A stretch of DNA of 40,910 nt, from positions 1 through 40,910 of the forward strand of contig NZ_JADDRL010000086.1 in NCBI RefSeq assembly GCF_021538895.1, in the 5' to 3' direction. Each line of letters opens with the position of its first letter. Position 1 is the first letter of the stretch. The notes beneath the pieces were generated by a model, which ran no database searches, was not told the DNA's origin, and saw nothing but the letters and a program-made list of their open reading frames with translations. Below are positions 15,034-23,685 of the stretch, piece after piece. The translations under genes and the position numbers were made by a program. The DNA comes from Streptomyces olivochromogenes (lineage in GTDB: Bacteria > Actinomycetota > Actinomycetes > Streptomycetales > Streptomycetaceae).

Positions 15034-16545
15034 ATGGTCTCCAGCAAGCACAGCGAAGAGTTGCGGCGACTGGCGCGCTCCGTCCTGCAGCCGGGGTTCG
15101 TGGGCACCAAGGCGCCCGACTGGGTGCTGCGCGAGATCGCCGACGGGCTGGCATCGGTGGTGCTCTTCTCCCGCAACATCGTCACGCCCGAACAGGTCGC
15201 CCGACTGACCGGCCAACTACGCGCGGAAAACCCCGAGTTGATCATCGCGATCGACGAGGAGGCCGGCGACGTCACCCGGATCGAGTCCGCGACCGGCTCC
15301 ACCCGGCCGGGCAACTTCGCTCTCGGAACGGTCGACGACACCGAGCTGACCGAGGCCGTCGCCGCCGACCTGGGACGCCAGCTGCACGCCGCCGGGGTAA
15401 GCCTCGACTACGCGCCCAGCGCGGACGTCAACTCCAACCCGGACAACCCGATCATCGGGGTCAGATCCTTCGGCGTCGACGCCAAGGTGGTGTCGCGGCA
15501 CACCGGCGCCTGGATCCGGGGCCTCCAGTCGGGCGGTGTCGCCGCCTGCGCCAAGCACTTCCCCGGCCACGGCGACGTGGCCGTCGACTCCCACCACGGC
15601 CTGCCCGTCTACGACGCCGACCGCGCGCACATCGCCGAACAGGCTCTGCCGCCGTTCCGCGCCGCCCTCGACGCGGGCGTCCGTGCGGTGATGAGCGGCC
15701 ACCTGCTGGTCCCCGCCTACGACCCCGACCTGCCCGCCACCCTGAGCCGACGCATCCTGGACGAACTGCTGCGTCAGGAACTCGGGTTCGACGGCATCAT
15801 CGTCACCGACGCCATCGAGATGGGCGCCGTCGCCGACCGCTACGGGATCGGCGGGGCCACGGTCAAAGCCGTCGCCGCCGGCGCCGACGCCGTCTGCGTC
15901 GGCGGCGAGAACGCGGAGGCGGCCACCGCCCGGCTGCTCGTGGACGCCCTCGCGGACGCCGTCGTATCGGGGGCCCTTCCTGAGGAACGGCTCGACGAAG
16001 CGGGCCGCCGGATCCGGGAGTTCGCGGCCTGGTCGACGAGCCTGCGACCGACCCATGCCGCCGACTGGGACACCGGCGGCATCGGCTTCGCCGCCGCCCG
16101 CCGGGCCATCCGCCTGCACGGAGCCGTACAGCACGTCCTGCCCCTGGTCAACGCACCGCACGTCGTGGAACTCGTGCCCACCACCAACCTGGCCATCGGC
16201 AAGGAGACCCCCTGGGGCGTGGCCACTCCGCTGGGCGAACGGCTGCCCGGAACCACCTCCGTCCGAGTGCGGCGCGAGGACCTGCGGTCGGCGGCCACCG
16301 CCCTGGAAATCTACGCACTGGCGCCCGCCGCGAGGCGGCCGCTGGTCGTGGTCGTCCGCGACGCCTCTCGGCACGCGTGGATGGCGCGCGCTCTCGCCGC
16401 CCTCCTCGCGGCTCGCCCCGACGCGATCGTCGTGGAGATGGGCCTGCCGAGCGCCCCGGTCCCCGGAACGGCCCAGATCTTCACCCACGGCGCTACCGCC
16501 GCGTCCGGGGTGGCCGCCGCGGAGGTGCTGGCGGGTGCTCTTTAG
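15034..16545 (+). CDS. GH3 beta-N-acetylhexosaminidase (NagZ type)
   Basis: 503 residues. The NagZ-subfamily loop is intact: KHFPGHGDVAVDSHHG, with His175, Asp185 and His187, the Asp-His pair acting as general acid/base. The nucleophile is Asp259 in IIVTDAIEMGAV. Substrate-side motifs IAIDEEAGDVTRIE and SADVNSNPDNPIIGVRSFG are typical. A C-terminal GH3_C-like domain follows (residues about 350-500). There is no signal peptide, so it should act in the cytoplasm on GlcNAc-containing saccharides from chitin or peptidoglycan turnover. ATG 15034 has AAGGG eight bases upstream. The operator at 15003-15018 suggests control by GlcNAc status. Confidence 0.92.
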   Translation: MVSSKHSEELRRLARSVLQPGFVGTKAPDWVLREIADGLASVVLFSRNIVTPEQVARLTGQLRAENPELIIAIDEEAGDVTRIESATGSTRPGNFALGTVDDTELTEAVAADLGRQLHAAGVSLDYAPSADVNSNPDNPIIGVRSFGVDAKVVSRHTGAWIRGLQSGGVAACAKHFPGHGDVAVDSHHGLPVYDADRAHIAEQALPPFRAALDAGVRAVMSGHLLVPAYDPDLPATLSRRILDELLRQELGFDGIIVTDAIEMGAVADRYGIGGATVKAVAAGADAVCVGGENAEAATARLLVDALADAVVSGALPEERLDEAGRRIREFAAWSTSLRPTHAADWDTGGIGFAAARRAIRLHGAVQHVLPLVNAPHVVELVPTTNLAIGKETPWGVATPLGERLPGTTSVRVRREDLRSAATALEIYALAPAARRPLVVVVRDASRHAWMARALAALLAARPDAIVVEMGLPSAPVPGTAQIFTHGATAASGVAAAEVLAGAL

Positions 16546-16564
16546 TTCTGGGAGGTTGCGAGGC

Positions 16565-16581
16565 GGGTGGCTAGGCCACCC
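16565..16581. terminator. Short hairpin after the GH3 gene
   Basis: GGGTGGC, loop TAG, GCCACCC gives a 7-base-pair stem 20 bases after the GH3 stop. It also overlaps the end of the minus-strand remnant and could serve both strands. Confidence 0.5.
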
Positions 16582-16826
16582 TGGCGGTGGAGGGGCCGCG
16601 TCGGTGGACGCCCAGCTGGATCCAGCGCAGTCCGCCGTCGAGGGAGTACCAGGCTCGCGTCGATGTCAGGGTGCTGGGCGCGGCACCCTTCCCGTGGCGC
16701 ACGTTCAGGGTCAGCGGCAGGTCCACGCCGGCCTTGGCGTGGTTCCATGCGTCGAGGCGGATGCCGTACGCGGCGGGACCGACGCGTGTGACACCGAAGG
16801 CTGACTGGGGTGTTGTGACCGATGAG
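16571..16826 (-). pseudogene. C-terminal remnant of a secreted protein gene
   Basis: On the minus strand about 80 codons read SSVTTPQSAFGVTRVGPAAY, then GIRLDAWNHAKAGVDLPLTL and a strand-rich end with RAWYSLDGGLRWIQL. Codon use is strongly coding and the sequence resembles the C-terminal beta-domain found after the catalytic part of secreted actinomycete peptidases such as the S8 family, where a 'W(Y/V)S.DGG..W' repeat is common. The upstream part is missing: the frame continues into the antisense of the lipoprotein gene without family features. Remnant, parent family uncertain. Confidence 0.5.
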
Positions 16827-16872
16827 TAGAAGTACTCATGACGCCCAGCGAGCCGCGGGGAAGGATCGGGGG

Positions 16873-17466
16873 ATGACGACGCGAAGGAAGACAGGAGCCC
16901 GGCTCGGGATGCTGCCGTTGACGGTGATGGTCCTGCTGACGGCGGGGTGCGGAACGCAGCGGGCAGGGAAAACCGCCGACGCGTACCGGCGCTCGCATCC
17001 AACGCCGACCGGCATATCGACGCCGAGTACACAGGCGGACTTCACCTGTCCCGGCGAGAGCCCCAAGCCGACGGCGCCCCCGGCCGCCCACACCCCCACC
17101 TCAACCCTGCCGCCGACCGACCACTACGCCGAAAACCACGGCTACCAAGTTCCTATCCCGCTCCACGGCCAGAACCGCTGCGACGGACTCACCGCCGTCG
17201 GACGCGTCGAGAAAGCACTCGAACCGCTGCGCCGGCGCGGCGACTTCGCCCCGGACAGCGTCCGCAACGCGCTCACCAACCTCGGCTACTCCGCCGGGAA
17301 GGTGCAGGCGTACCAGGACGGGTCCGCCGGGGTCGGCTTCCTCATCGACATCGGCGTCTCCCCCTGGTGCGTGGAGGGCACGATGAGCGGTGAATCCACC
17401 AAGGCGGATGCCTTCGGCGGCTACCCCGACGGCACCAACTGCCAGCCCCCGAGCGGCGGCCACTGA
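16873..17466 (+). CDS. Small lipoprotein of unknown function
   Basis: 197 residues. The N-terminus MTTRRKTGARLGMLPLTVMV LLTAGCG is a lipoprotein signal peptide with lipobox LTAGC. A Pro/Thr-rich linker (HPTPTGISTPSTQ to TSTLPPTDHY) follows, then a compact domain (VGRVEKALEPLRRRGDFAPDSVRNALTNLG, DGSAGVGFLIDIG, WCVEGTM). It should be anchored outside the membrane. ATG 16873 has AAGGA seven bases upstream; the frame is open further up, but no signal peptide would then be at the N-terminus. The family is not recognised. Confidence 0.8.
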   Translation: MTTRRKTGARLGMLPLTVMVLLTAGCGTQRAGKTADAYRRSHPTPTGISTPSTQADFTCPGESPKPTAPPAAHTPTSTLPPTDHYAENHGYQVPIPLHGQNRCDGLTAVGRVEKALEPLRRRGDFAPDSVRNALTNLGYSAGKVQAYQDGSAGVGFLIDIGVSPWCVEGTMSGESTKADAFGGYPDGTNCQPPSGGH

Positions 17467-17659
17467 CCACAGCCCCCGCCAGTGGCAAACCGTCAACGCT
17501 CGCTGTCAGAGGTCACTGAGGCTCCAAACACACCGATGAGATGCCCATACCGGGCAGGCGGCCGCTATTGCGTGGCCGGGCATAGACGCGGCTATCGCCG
17601 AACGTCCCCGCCGAGCCGACGCCCTCGCCGAACACCTCACCGCCTGACACGCCTCCCCC

Positions 17660-17834
17660 ATCACCGTCACCCTCGTCGGGAGTAACGACGGGTGCTTCTC
17701 CCAGACCAGGTACAGGATGGTGACGACGCCGAGACCGAGACCGACCAGGATCGCGGCGCCCAACTGGCATTGCGGTACGCGATATCGACGCCAACGCCAC
17801 CAGGGGCGAGAGCCACGACCAACGGCAGAGTCAT
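17660..17834 (-). pseudogene. Small membrane protein gene with a one-base frameshift
   Basis: ATG 17834 is preceded by a strong GGAGG site and opens MTLPLVVALAPGGVGVDIAY RNASW. From about 17765 the adjacent frame continues GAAILVGLGLGVVTILYLVW EKHPSLL, a clear transmembrane helix with a charged end. Joining the two needs one inserted base near 17765, so the gene as given is broken. The 3' limit is uncertain. Family unknown; the remainder of the 17467-17985 interval has no other gene. Confidence 0.4.
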
Positions 17835-17985
17835 CGCCCCTCCGAGGAAGCCGTCGGGAGACTGTCCGCAGGACATGACACCCTCGCTCCTGGTGGCCAC
17901 CACGTCGAAGCCTTCCAGACCTCCCCGCTCATCCGGCCGTTCTCGCCCGCCTCACGCCATCCTCCACAGACACGCGAACCCAGCC

Positions 17986-19218
17986 ATGACACTGTTCGAC
18001 CACACCCGCATCGCAGACCCCACCACCACCTATGCCCGGCTGCGTGAAGCGGCCGCGGTCCATCGCACCTCCACCCCCGACGGCCAGCCGCTGTGGGTCA
18101 TCACCCGCTACGCCGAGGCCCGAGCCGCCCTCGCAGATCCCCGCCTTTCCCTGAACAAAGCGAACGCGAGAACCAGTGGCGAGTACCAGTCCTCCATGCC
18201 ACCCGAGCTCGACGCCCACCTGCTCAACATGGACCCACCCGACCACACCCGCCTGCGCAGCCTCGTCGCGAAGGCCTTCACGCCACGGCGCATCGCAACC
18301 CTCCGCAACCGCATCCAAGCCATCACGGACGACCTCCTCGACACAATGGCCGGTCCACCCACGGACCTCATGGCAGCCCTGGCCGTTCCACTGCCCATGG
18401 GTGTCATCTGCGAACTGCTCGGCATCCCCGAGAAAGACCGTCACGACTTCAGGACCTGGACAAACACCCTCCTCTCCCCTTCACCCGGCTCAGCACGAGA
18501 CTCACGCACAGCCATGCGGCAGATGCACCAGTTCCTGACCGGGGTCATCCAGGACAAACGCAGCCACCCGGCCGACGACCTTCTGTCGGCCCTCACCCAA
18601 GCCCGGGACGAAAGGGAGACCCTCAGCGAACAAGAACTGCTCTCACTCGCCTTCCTCACCCTGTTCGCCGGATACGACAACGCCGTCCACCTCATCGGCA
18701 ACACAGCACTCGCGTTGCTACTGCACCCACACCTGATGGACGACGTGCGACACCACACCGTCCCTATACGAGCGGTGATCGAAGAAGCCCTGCGCTGGAA
18801 CCCGCCCTTCCCTCTGGGCGTGCGCCGATTCGCCCTCGAAGACCTGACCATCGGCGACGTCGTCGTCCCCGCCGGCGGCCGGGTCTGGATCTCCATCGCC
18901 TCAGCCAACAGGGACCAACGCGCGTTTCCCTCACCCGACACCTTCGATCCAGGCCGCGCCCCCGCTCACCTGGCATTCGGCCACGGCATCCACTACTGCC
19001 TCGGTGCACCGCTCGCGCGACTGGAAGCAGAGTTCGCCCTCCAATCCCTCCTCCAACGCTTCCCCACACTGGAACTCGCCGTGCCAGCAGATGAACTGAC
19101 ATGGTGGCCGTCGTTCCACAAACGCGGACTTCGTGCTCTGCCCATACAGACGCACACACAGAGTCTCGAGTGCGGGAACGCCGCCCAACCGCTGGCAGAC
19201 CGTGCTCCCATTTGCTAG
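17986..19218 (+). CDS. Cytochrome P450
   Basis: 410 residues of a bacterial class I P450. The heme loop FGHGIHYCLG gives the thiolate ligand Cys338. The K-helix ExxR is Glu267-Arg270 (EEALRW). The I-helix oxygen-activation motif reads AGYDNA (228-233), so the usual Thr is Asn232; P450s without this Thr often rely on substrate-assisted proton delivery or have altered chemistry. ATG 17986 starts MTLFDHTRIADPTTTYARLR, the normal N-terminus for the family, although the frame is open further upstream. The normal end should be near GLRALPI; about 25 further residues (THTQSLECGNAAQPL onward) look like read-through into rearranged DNA. No ferredoxin or reductase gene is adjacent. Confidence 0.9.
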   Translation: MTLFDHTRIADPTTTYARLREAAAVHRTSTPDGQPLWVITRYAEARAALADPRLSLNKANARTSGEYQSSMPPELDAHLLNMDPPDHTRLRSLVAKAFTPRRIATLRNRIQAITDDLLDTMAGPPTDLMAALAVPLPMGVICELLGIPEKDRHDFRTWTNTLLSPSPGSARDSRTAMRQMHQFLTGVIQDKRSHPADDLLSALTQARDERETLSEQELLSLAFLTLFAGYDNAVHLIGNTALALLLHPHLMDDVRHHTVPIRAVIEEALRWNPPFPLGVRRFALEDLTIGDVVVPAGGRVWISIASANRDQRAFPSPDTFDPGRAPAHLAFGHGIHYCLGAPLARLEAEFALQSLLQRFPTLELAVPADELTWWPSFHKRGLRALPIQTHTQSLECGNAAQPLADRAPIC

Positions 19219-19239
19219 GCATGCCCATGCCGAGATGCG

Positions 19240-19380
19240 CAACGTGGAACGTCCTCTCAAGAAGGCCGGCAAGCGCGTCGTCGTGCTGGAGGCGCGCGCC
19301 CGAGTGGGCGACCGCGTTCTGAGCATCCAACTCCCCGTCGGCACCGTCATCGAGGCGCCGGTGAGCCCAGTCGCGTACGC
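19240..19380 (+). pseudogene. Fragment of a flavin amine-oxidase gene
   Basis: The frame reads LKKAGKRVVVLEARARVGDR, then VLSIQLPVGTVIE. This is the end of the FAD-binding Rossmann motif and the following 'EARxRVGGR' signature of flavin monoamine oxidases, with GGR changed to GDR. The first GxGxxG is absent and the sequence loses family character after about 19380. It directly follows the P450 stop, so the P450's odd C-terminus and this fragment share one junction. Confidence 0.5.
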
Positions 19381-19492
19381 CACTCCCGGCGCCTTGACCC
19401 CGTCGGCCCCGCGCGAGCGATGGCGAGGGGGGTTGTGGGCGGGCTCTTGAGCCCAGGACCTCCGCGAGGAGCGCACGTGCCCTCATGCGTAA

Positions 19493-19525
19493 GCGGCGCC
19501 GGGAACCTCAGGCTCCCGGCGCCGC
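19493..19525 (-). terminator. Strong hairpin terminator
   Basis: GCGGCGCCGGGA, loop ACCTCAGGC, TCCCGGCGCCGC: a perfect 12-base-pair stem 67 bases downstream of the stop of the minus-strand secreted-protein gene. It could also stop transcription arriving from the P450 side. Confidence 0.75.
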
Positions 19526-19591
19526 AGTCGTGCACTTCGATGGCGATGCGGATGTCGCACCCTCACTGTCTGAGCAGCCGTCGGGCGGGCA

Positions 19592-20586
19592 TCAGCGGGG
19601 CGAGGCCTCCGGCTTGCCCTGCACCGTCTTCGACTCTCCGCAGTCGAGCAGGGCCGCGAGCGCCGCGCCCGGACCGTGCGTCGAGGCGGCGTCCATCTGT
19701 GCACTGCACTCCGTCAACTCGTCTCGGAAGAGCTCGAGTTCGGCGTGCGTGATGCCGTCGGTCACCATGGCGTTCCGCGGGCCGTCCACCGTGGCAATGG
19801 CGCTGAAGTGCGCGAACTCGTCCTCGCCGAGCAGATGGGCGCAACGCCCGACCTCGTCGTTCACGCCGCCGGCAGCGATCAGGTTGTGGATACGGACCTG
19901 CCCGTCCGTGGAGGGGTTCGCGAACTCGCCTGCGTTGTCGAGACGGCCGAACGCCTGGGGTTCGAGAAGCGTATTGGTGCAACGCACCAGATCCCGGACC
20001 CGGGACGTCACCTGGCTCTCGTGCGTGGCCGTGAGATCGCCGACTCGGTAGATTTCCCCGGCGATCTGGTCGGGGTCCTTGACGAACACCTGGCCTTCGA
20101 ACGTATTGCGGCCCACGAAGAGCGCGTCGCCCTGAATGATGATGGTGTTCGCCACGAAGCGGTTGCCCTCGTAGACGCCACCCGCCAGGTTGATGGTGCC
20201 GCCTCGGACGTTGAAGTCATTGCCGAGGAAGAGATGTTCCCTGTCGTACTCGGTGATTACGCGGCCCGTTATGCTGAGCGCGGCGCGTTCGACTCCGCAG
20301 TCACGGTACTGGCGGCTGGCGACATTGATTTCCCTGGCGTTGAAGCAGTTGCAAGGAACATGCTCGCACCGTCCACCACGACGTAGTCCCCGTCGAAGGT
20401 CTGGGTGGTGTTCGGGACGCCACTCTGACCGGGCGCGGTCGGGGTGGCGGTCTGGGCCGGTGTGACGGTCATGGGCGTGGCGTCGTCGGCTTGGGAGTCG
20501 GGGGCCGTGAGAATCCCGCCGAACGATACGGCGATAGTCGCACCTACTACCGCCCATGCCCTTTTCGCTAATCCAGCTCTCTGCAC
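19592..20586 (-). pseudogene. Secreted protein of unknown family, frameshifted
   Basis: GTG 20586 has AAGGGA seven bases upstream and opens a Sec signal peptide (QRAGLAKRAWAVVGATIAVS, then FGGILTAPDSQADD). A Thr/Pro-rich stretch and DGDYVVVDGASMF follow. Near 20360 the frame must shift by one base (one base missing) to continue VPCNCFNAREINVASRQYRD and the beta-rich stretch VRGGTINLAGGVYEGNRFVA, ending at 19592. Both halves have strongly coding codon use. The repeated strand pattern (FLGNDFNVRGGTI, NRFVANTIIIQGDALFVGRN, TFEGQVFVKD) suggests a beta-helix-like extracellular protein. Because both parts look well preserved, the frameshift is either recent or a sequencing error; no slippery sequence is evident. 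Confidence 0.6.
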
Positions 20587-20761
20587 GGTCAAATCCCTTC
20601 GTATTCCGTTGCGTCGAAGTGCGGCTTCTTTCGTTCGGTGCCGCCGGTTCATTCGGGACGCTACCGGACACGGGACGACCTCAACTGAATTTGCGGCCTT
20701 ACGAAGTTCTTACGCAAGCGCCGTCGAACTTCGGCATCCTCGCGCAAATCTTTCGGAAGTC

Positions 20762-21070
20762 TTACGGATTGATTGACTTGCCGCCCAAACGCCCGGCACC
20801 CCGTCGAGCAACGAACTCGCACCACATCGTCTTGCCGGGGTCCCGCTCCCCAGCGGGGGACGGCAAGTCGCTAATAGTGCGGGCCGTGTTCTTCAGCGGC
20901 CGCTCCCGGTCGATGGTGGCGCGGGTGCCGTTGATGTACCCCTCGTCGGCCTGCCGGGCGGGCGCGGAGTAGGCGCACGAGCAGTCGGCCTCAGGCATGA
21001 ACGCGCACTGGGCAGTGCCTCCGATGCACTCGGTGACGGGTTCGGTGACGGTGCGCTTGTCGTTGCCCAC
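20762..21070 (-). CDS. Hypothetical cysteine-containing protein
   Basis: 102 residues from GTG 21070 (GNDKRTVTEPVTECIGGTAQ, CAFMPEADCSCAYS, then TMWCEFVARRGAG at the end). Third codon positions are strongly GC, supporting real coding. Five Cys residues in the first half plus one near the end suggest disulfides or metal binding, but no signal peptide is visible from this start. The frame is open up to 21163, but that part contains the TerD terminator hairpin, so a start beyond it is unlikely. The ribosome site is weak, and it may be the 3' part of a longer lost gene. Family not recognised. Confidence 0.5.
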   Translation of the reverse strand: MGNDKRTVTEPVTECIGGTAQCAFMPEADCSCAYSAPARQADEGYINGTRATIDRERPLKNTARTISDLPSPAGERDPGKTMWCEFVARRGAGRLGGKSINP

Positions 21071-21111
21071 AACTTCACCAGATCCGCTGAGTTGTGCTGT
21101 TCGGACACCTG

Positions 21112-21148
21112 GTCCGTCCCCCGTGTCCCTCGGCCACGGGGGACGGAC
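21112..21148 (-). terminator. Terminator of the TerD gene
   Basis: GTCCGTCCCCCGTG, loop TCCCTCGGC, CACGGGGGACGGAC: a perfect 14-base-pair stem beginning 15 bases after the TerD stop on the minus strand. Confidence 0.85.
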
Positions 21149-21162
21149 AGCACACGCACGCA

Positions 21163-21747
21163 CTACTTGCTGATCGCGAAACGCATCAGGGCGTGCTCGT
21201 CGCCCTGCTTGATCTTCCCCGTCACGTTGATCACTTCGAGCTTCCAGGATTCGCCGACTCGCATGGCCTTGGCTACGGCGCAGCCGTTGTCCTGGGTGAG
21301 CAGGCTGGGCCAGATGTCGGCGACCTGCTGAGAGCTTCCGCCGGTCGCGTCATAGACCTTGAAGCTGATGTTGCGCGCCTTCTGGAAGGAGCTGCCCTTC
21401 TTGAAGGCGGCAGCGACGAACACGATCGAGGTGACGTTGGGCGGGATGCGCGCGAACGCCACGGTCACCGTCTCGTCGTCCCCGTCCCCTCGGCCGGTCT
21501 GGTTGTCGCCACTGTGCACAAGTGAGCCGTTGCCCATGGGGTCCAGAGAGTCCAGGCCGGCCAGGCGCACCGGGTCCGAACCCTGCATGGCAATGGCGAT
21601 CAGGTCCAGGTCAGTGCCTGCCTTGCGACGGAGCACGCCCATGACTCCGCCGCTGGCGCCGCCCGTCGGATCCCAGGACACGCCGATCGACAGATGGGTC
21701 ACTCCGTCCAGATCCGCCGGGCCGTCTTCCTTGGTGAGCGTGATCAT
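21163..21747 (-). CDS. TerD-family stress/tellurite-resistance protein
   Basis: 194 residues forming one TerD domain: MITLTKEDGPADLDGVTHLS, IGVSWDPTGG, LDLIAIAMQGSDPVRLAG, SLVHSGDNQTGRGDGDDETV, and the end GKIKQGDEHALMRFAISK. The acidic cluster GDGDDE and the DLDLIA strand are the family's Ca-binding positions. Streptomycetes carry many paralogs, linked to stress response and differentiation rather than only tellurite resistance. The ATG at 21747 is the family start with GAGG eight bases upstream; the longer frame to 21921 has no support. It is a stand-alone gene with its own terminator. Confidence 0.93.
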   Translation of the reverse strand: MITLTKEDGPADLDGVTHLSIGVSWDPTGGASGGVMGVLRRKAGTDLDLIAIAMQGSDPVRLAGLDSLDPMGNGSLVHSGDNQTGRGDGDDETVTVAFARIPPNVTSIVFVAAAFKKGSSFQKARNISFKVYDATGGSSQQVADIWPSLLTQDNGCAVAKAMRVGESWKLEVINVTGKIKQGDEHALMRFAISK

Positions 21748-22128
21748 GCGTTCATCCTCTTCGTTATGGGCTGCAACACGCAGAGTCTGCCGGGAACTTC
21801 CGCCGCTCCATCCACCGGGGTCACTCTCGCCACGTACGACCCGTCTTGGATGCGCTTGCCCGACGCGGACGGTCGGGCCGCACACGGCGGTGCCTGACCG
21901 GCAGGACGTGGCCGGGTGCACGCGTTGGCCGCGGGCTACCTGGCGGTCGTGGCCGCCATTCCGGAGGCGGTGCCGAACGAGTCGGTGCCGGGTGGGCGGC
22001 AGTGGTGCTGGGCTGAGTCAGCACGTCCGCGTCTCGTCTCGTCTCGTCTCGAAGGGTCGCCGGCCGGGCTGAAGCGACGACGGTGAATGGGGATCTTTGA
22101 CTCAGCTCGGCTACGGTTTCGTGAATGA
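21748..22128. other. Intergenic stretch upstream of TerD
   Basis: No gene is recognised on either strand. The stretch includes the promoter region of TerD and the pentanucleotide repeat at 22030-22051. Open frames here are GC-rich shadows without family motifs. Confidence 0.4.
22030..22051. repeat. Pentanucleotide tandem repeat (CGTCT)4
   Basis: Four perfect copies of CGTCT followed by CG, in noncoding DNA between the TerD and DUF6193-like genes. Copy number is likely to vary between strains. Confidence 0.85.
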
Positions 22129-22602
22129 TCACGCGCATTCGCCAATGGAGCCGGTGATGACCGGACCAACCCCGGACGGCAGTAGGCCGACGGCCAGCGC
22201 CACTGCCTCCTCGGCAGTGCAAGCCTCGTCGACCATGGCGAAGGGGTGGTGCCGGTAGACCTTGAATCCCCCGGTGGGCAGGGCTTCGATGGAGCCGCCC
22301 TGCACGGCCCATGGGTAGCTGGTGCCACTGCTGAAGCACAAGGTGAAGTGGCTCGTGAACGGGTACAGGCGCCGAAGTCGGGGTGCCGCGCCGGCTGCCA
22401 CAATGAGGTGCAGCATGTCCGGGTAGGCCCGGCCTGGCATGCGGATCGCGTGCACCTCGCGCATCCACCGCCACTTCAGGACAAGGTGCTGCCACTGGGC
22501 ATCGACGGCGTCGACTGGACCGCGTCGTCGCGCTGCAGCCGTGTCAGGGAAGATCGGCCTGGGAGGCAAAGGTGACCGCTCGGCTGACAATTGGCTGCTC
22601 AT
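22129..22602 (-). CDS. DUF6193-like protein (natural-product associated family)
   Basis: 157 residues from ATG 22602. The middle VDAQWQHLVLKWRWMREVHA and the block PRLRRLYPFTSHFTLCFSSG, followed by a strand ending GGFKVYRHHPF and then EEAVALAVGLLPSGVGPVITG, follow the pattern I associate with the actinomycete family DUF6193. The family is widespread near secondary-metabolite and small orphan loci, with no known biochemistry. A GTG at 22638 would add twelve residues. No partner gene is adjacent, and the assignment is from memory of the motif. Confidence 0.7.
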   Translation of the reverse strand: MSSQLSAERSPLPPRPIFPDTAAARRRGPVDAVDAQWQHLVLKWRWMREVHAIRMPGRAYPDMLHLIVAAGAAPRLRRLYPFTSHFTLCFSSGTSYPWAVQGGSIEALPTGGFKVYRHHPFAMVDEACTAEEAVALAVGLLPSGVGPVITGSIGECA

Positions 22603-22765
22603 GTCCACGCCACAGTGTGCCCCGGCCAGGGCCGTCACGAAATCGCGGACGTAGCCATGAAGACGGCTCTGCCCGCTAATCCGTGAATGATCTCGGCGCT
22701 GCGGCAGGCTGCCGCCGAATCGGTCTCACCCCTCGACCGCGCTGCCGAAGTGACACGTCATGCAC

Positions 22766-22801
22766 CCGACCGACCGCCCGACCGACCGCCCGACCGTCCG
22801 C
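22766..22801. repeat. 12-base tandem repeat, three copies
   Basis: CCGACCGACCGC occurs twice and a third copy has one change (CCGACCGTCCGC). It lies in the noncoding interval 22603-22921 upstream of the GNAT gene. Nothing else is seen in this interval. Confidence 0.8.
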
Positions 22802-22921
22802 CCGATGTGTCACCCGTCGCGGTGTGCGGTGCAGGCGGCTTGACGCCTTGCGGTTCCGCAGCCGTAGCGAGGGCGAGCGTCGGATTACGGATGAAGCCCC
22901 TGTCTTCGGCAGGATGGGCGC

Positions 22922-23455
22922 ATGACCGAGATCCGCACACCCCGCCTCCTCCTCCGTACCTGGCACGACGACGACCTCGCGCCGATGGCTGACATCAACG
23001 CCGACCCGCGGGTCATGCGCTGGATCGATGACGGCTCGGTGCGCGACCTGGACCACACGGCCCAGGACATCGAGCGGTGGGAGGAGGATTGGGACGAGGA
23101 AGGCTTCGGACTGTTCGCCGTCGAGCTGCTGGCCTCGGGCGAACTGATCGGCTTCACAGGACTGTCCGTGCCCGAGTTCCTGCCGGAGGTGCTGCCCGCC
23201 GTGGCGATCAGCTGGCGCATCGGCTCACAGTTCTGGGGCCAGGGATACGCGTCCGAAGCCGCCCACGCCACACTGGAGTTCGCGCTCCAGGACCGCGGCC
23301 TGGACCGCGTCATCAGCATCAACCGGGTGGGTGACAACGCCTCCGAGAACGTCATCCGCAAGCTCGGCATGGTGCCCGAGCGGGAAACGGCCCACCCGGT
23401 GTACGGCTACCCGCTGTGCGTTCACACCATCGACCTCACCGAGTTCCAGGCATGA
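22922..23455 (+). CDS. RimJ/RimL-type GNAT acetyltransferase
   Basis: 177 residues. The start MTEIRTPRLLLRTWHDDDLA is characteristic of the Acetyltransf_3 (RimJ/RimL) group. ISWRIGSQFWGQGYASEAAH is the acetyl-CoA loop, and INRVGDNASENVIRKLGM the conserved motif B with 'N..S..v..KLGM'. Members acetylate N-terminal amines of ribosomal proteins or small-molecule amines; the substrate here is unknown. ATG 22922 has AGGA about nine bases upstream. It stands alone on the plus strand. Confidence 0.92.
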   Translation: MTEIRTPRLLLRTWHDDDLAPMADINADPRVMRWIDDGSVRDLDHTAQDIERWEEDWDEEGFGLFAVELLASGELIGFTGLSVPEFLPEVLPAVAISWRIGSQFWGQGYASEAAHATLEFALQDRGLDRVISINRVGDNASENVIRKLGMVPERETAHPVYGYPLCVHTIDLTEFQA

Positions 23456-23619
23456 ACCCGGCGAACCGACGATCACCGCAAAACAGCCCGCCCGTGTCCC
23501 CACGTTCCCGAGCACAGTAAGCGCGACGGTACGAACGCCAGGGGTGGATGGCGTCCTCCCATCGCCGACCTCCCCATTCACGGAACCGAGGCCAGAGCCC
23601 TACTGCATCTAACGCCCAG

Positions 23620-23656
23620 CAGCCCGCCCCTGGACGTGGTGACCAGGGGCGGGCTG
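23620..23656 (-). terminator. Terminator of the PASTA-protein gene
   Basis: CAGCCCGCCCCTGG, loop ACGTGGTGA, CCAGGGGCGGGCTG: a perfect 14-base-pair stem 30 bases downstream of the minus-strand stop at 23686. Confidence 0.85.
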
Positions 23657-23685
23657 TGCCGAAGTGGTTCCGTCGAACGCGGAGC

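Noticed and set aside
20340..20380. Programmed -1 frameshift in the secreted protein gene
   Set aside because: No heptamer of slippery type and no clear downstream pseudoknot; a mutation or sequencing error is simpler.
22030..22801. Possible CRISPR array from the short repeats
   Set aside because: The repeats are 5- and 12-base head-to-tail tandems without spacers; no cas genes are present.
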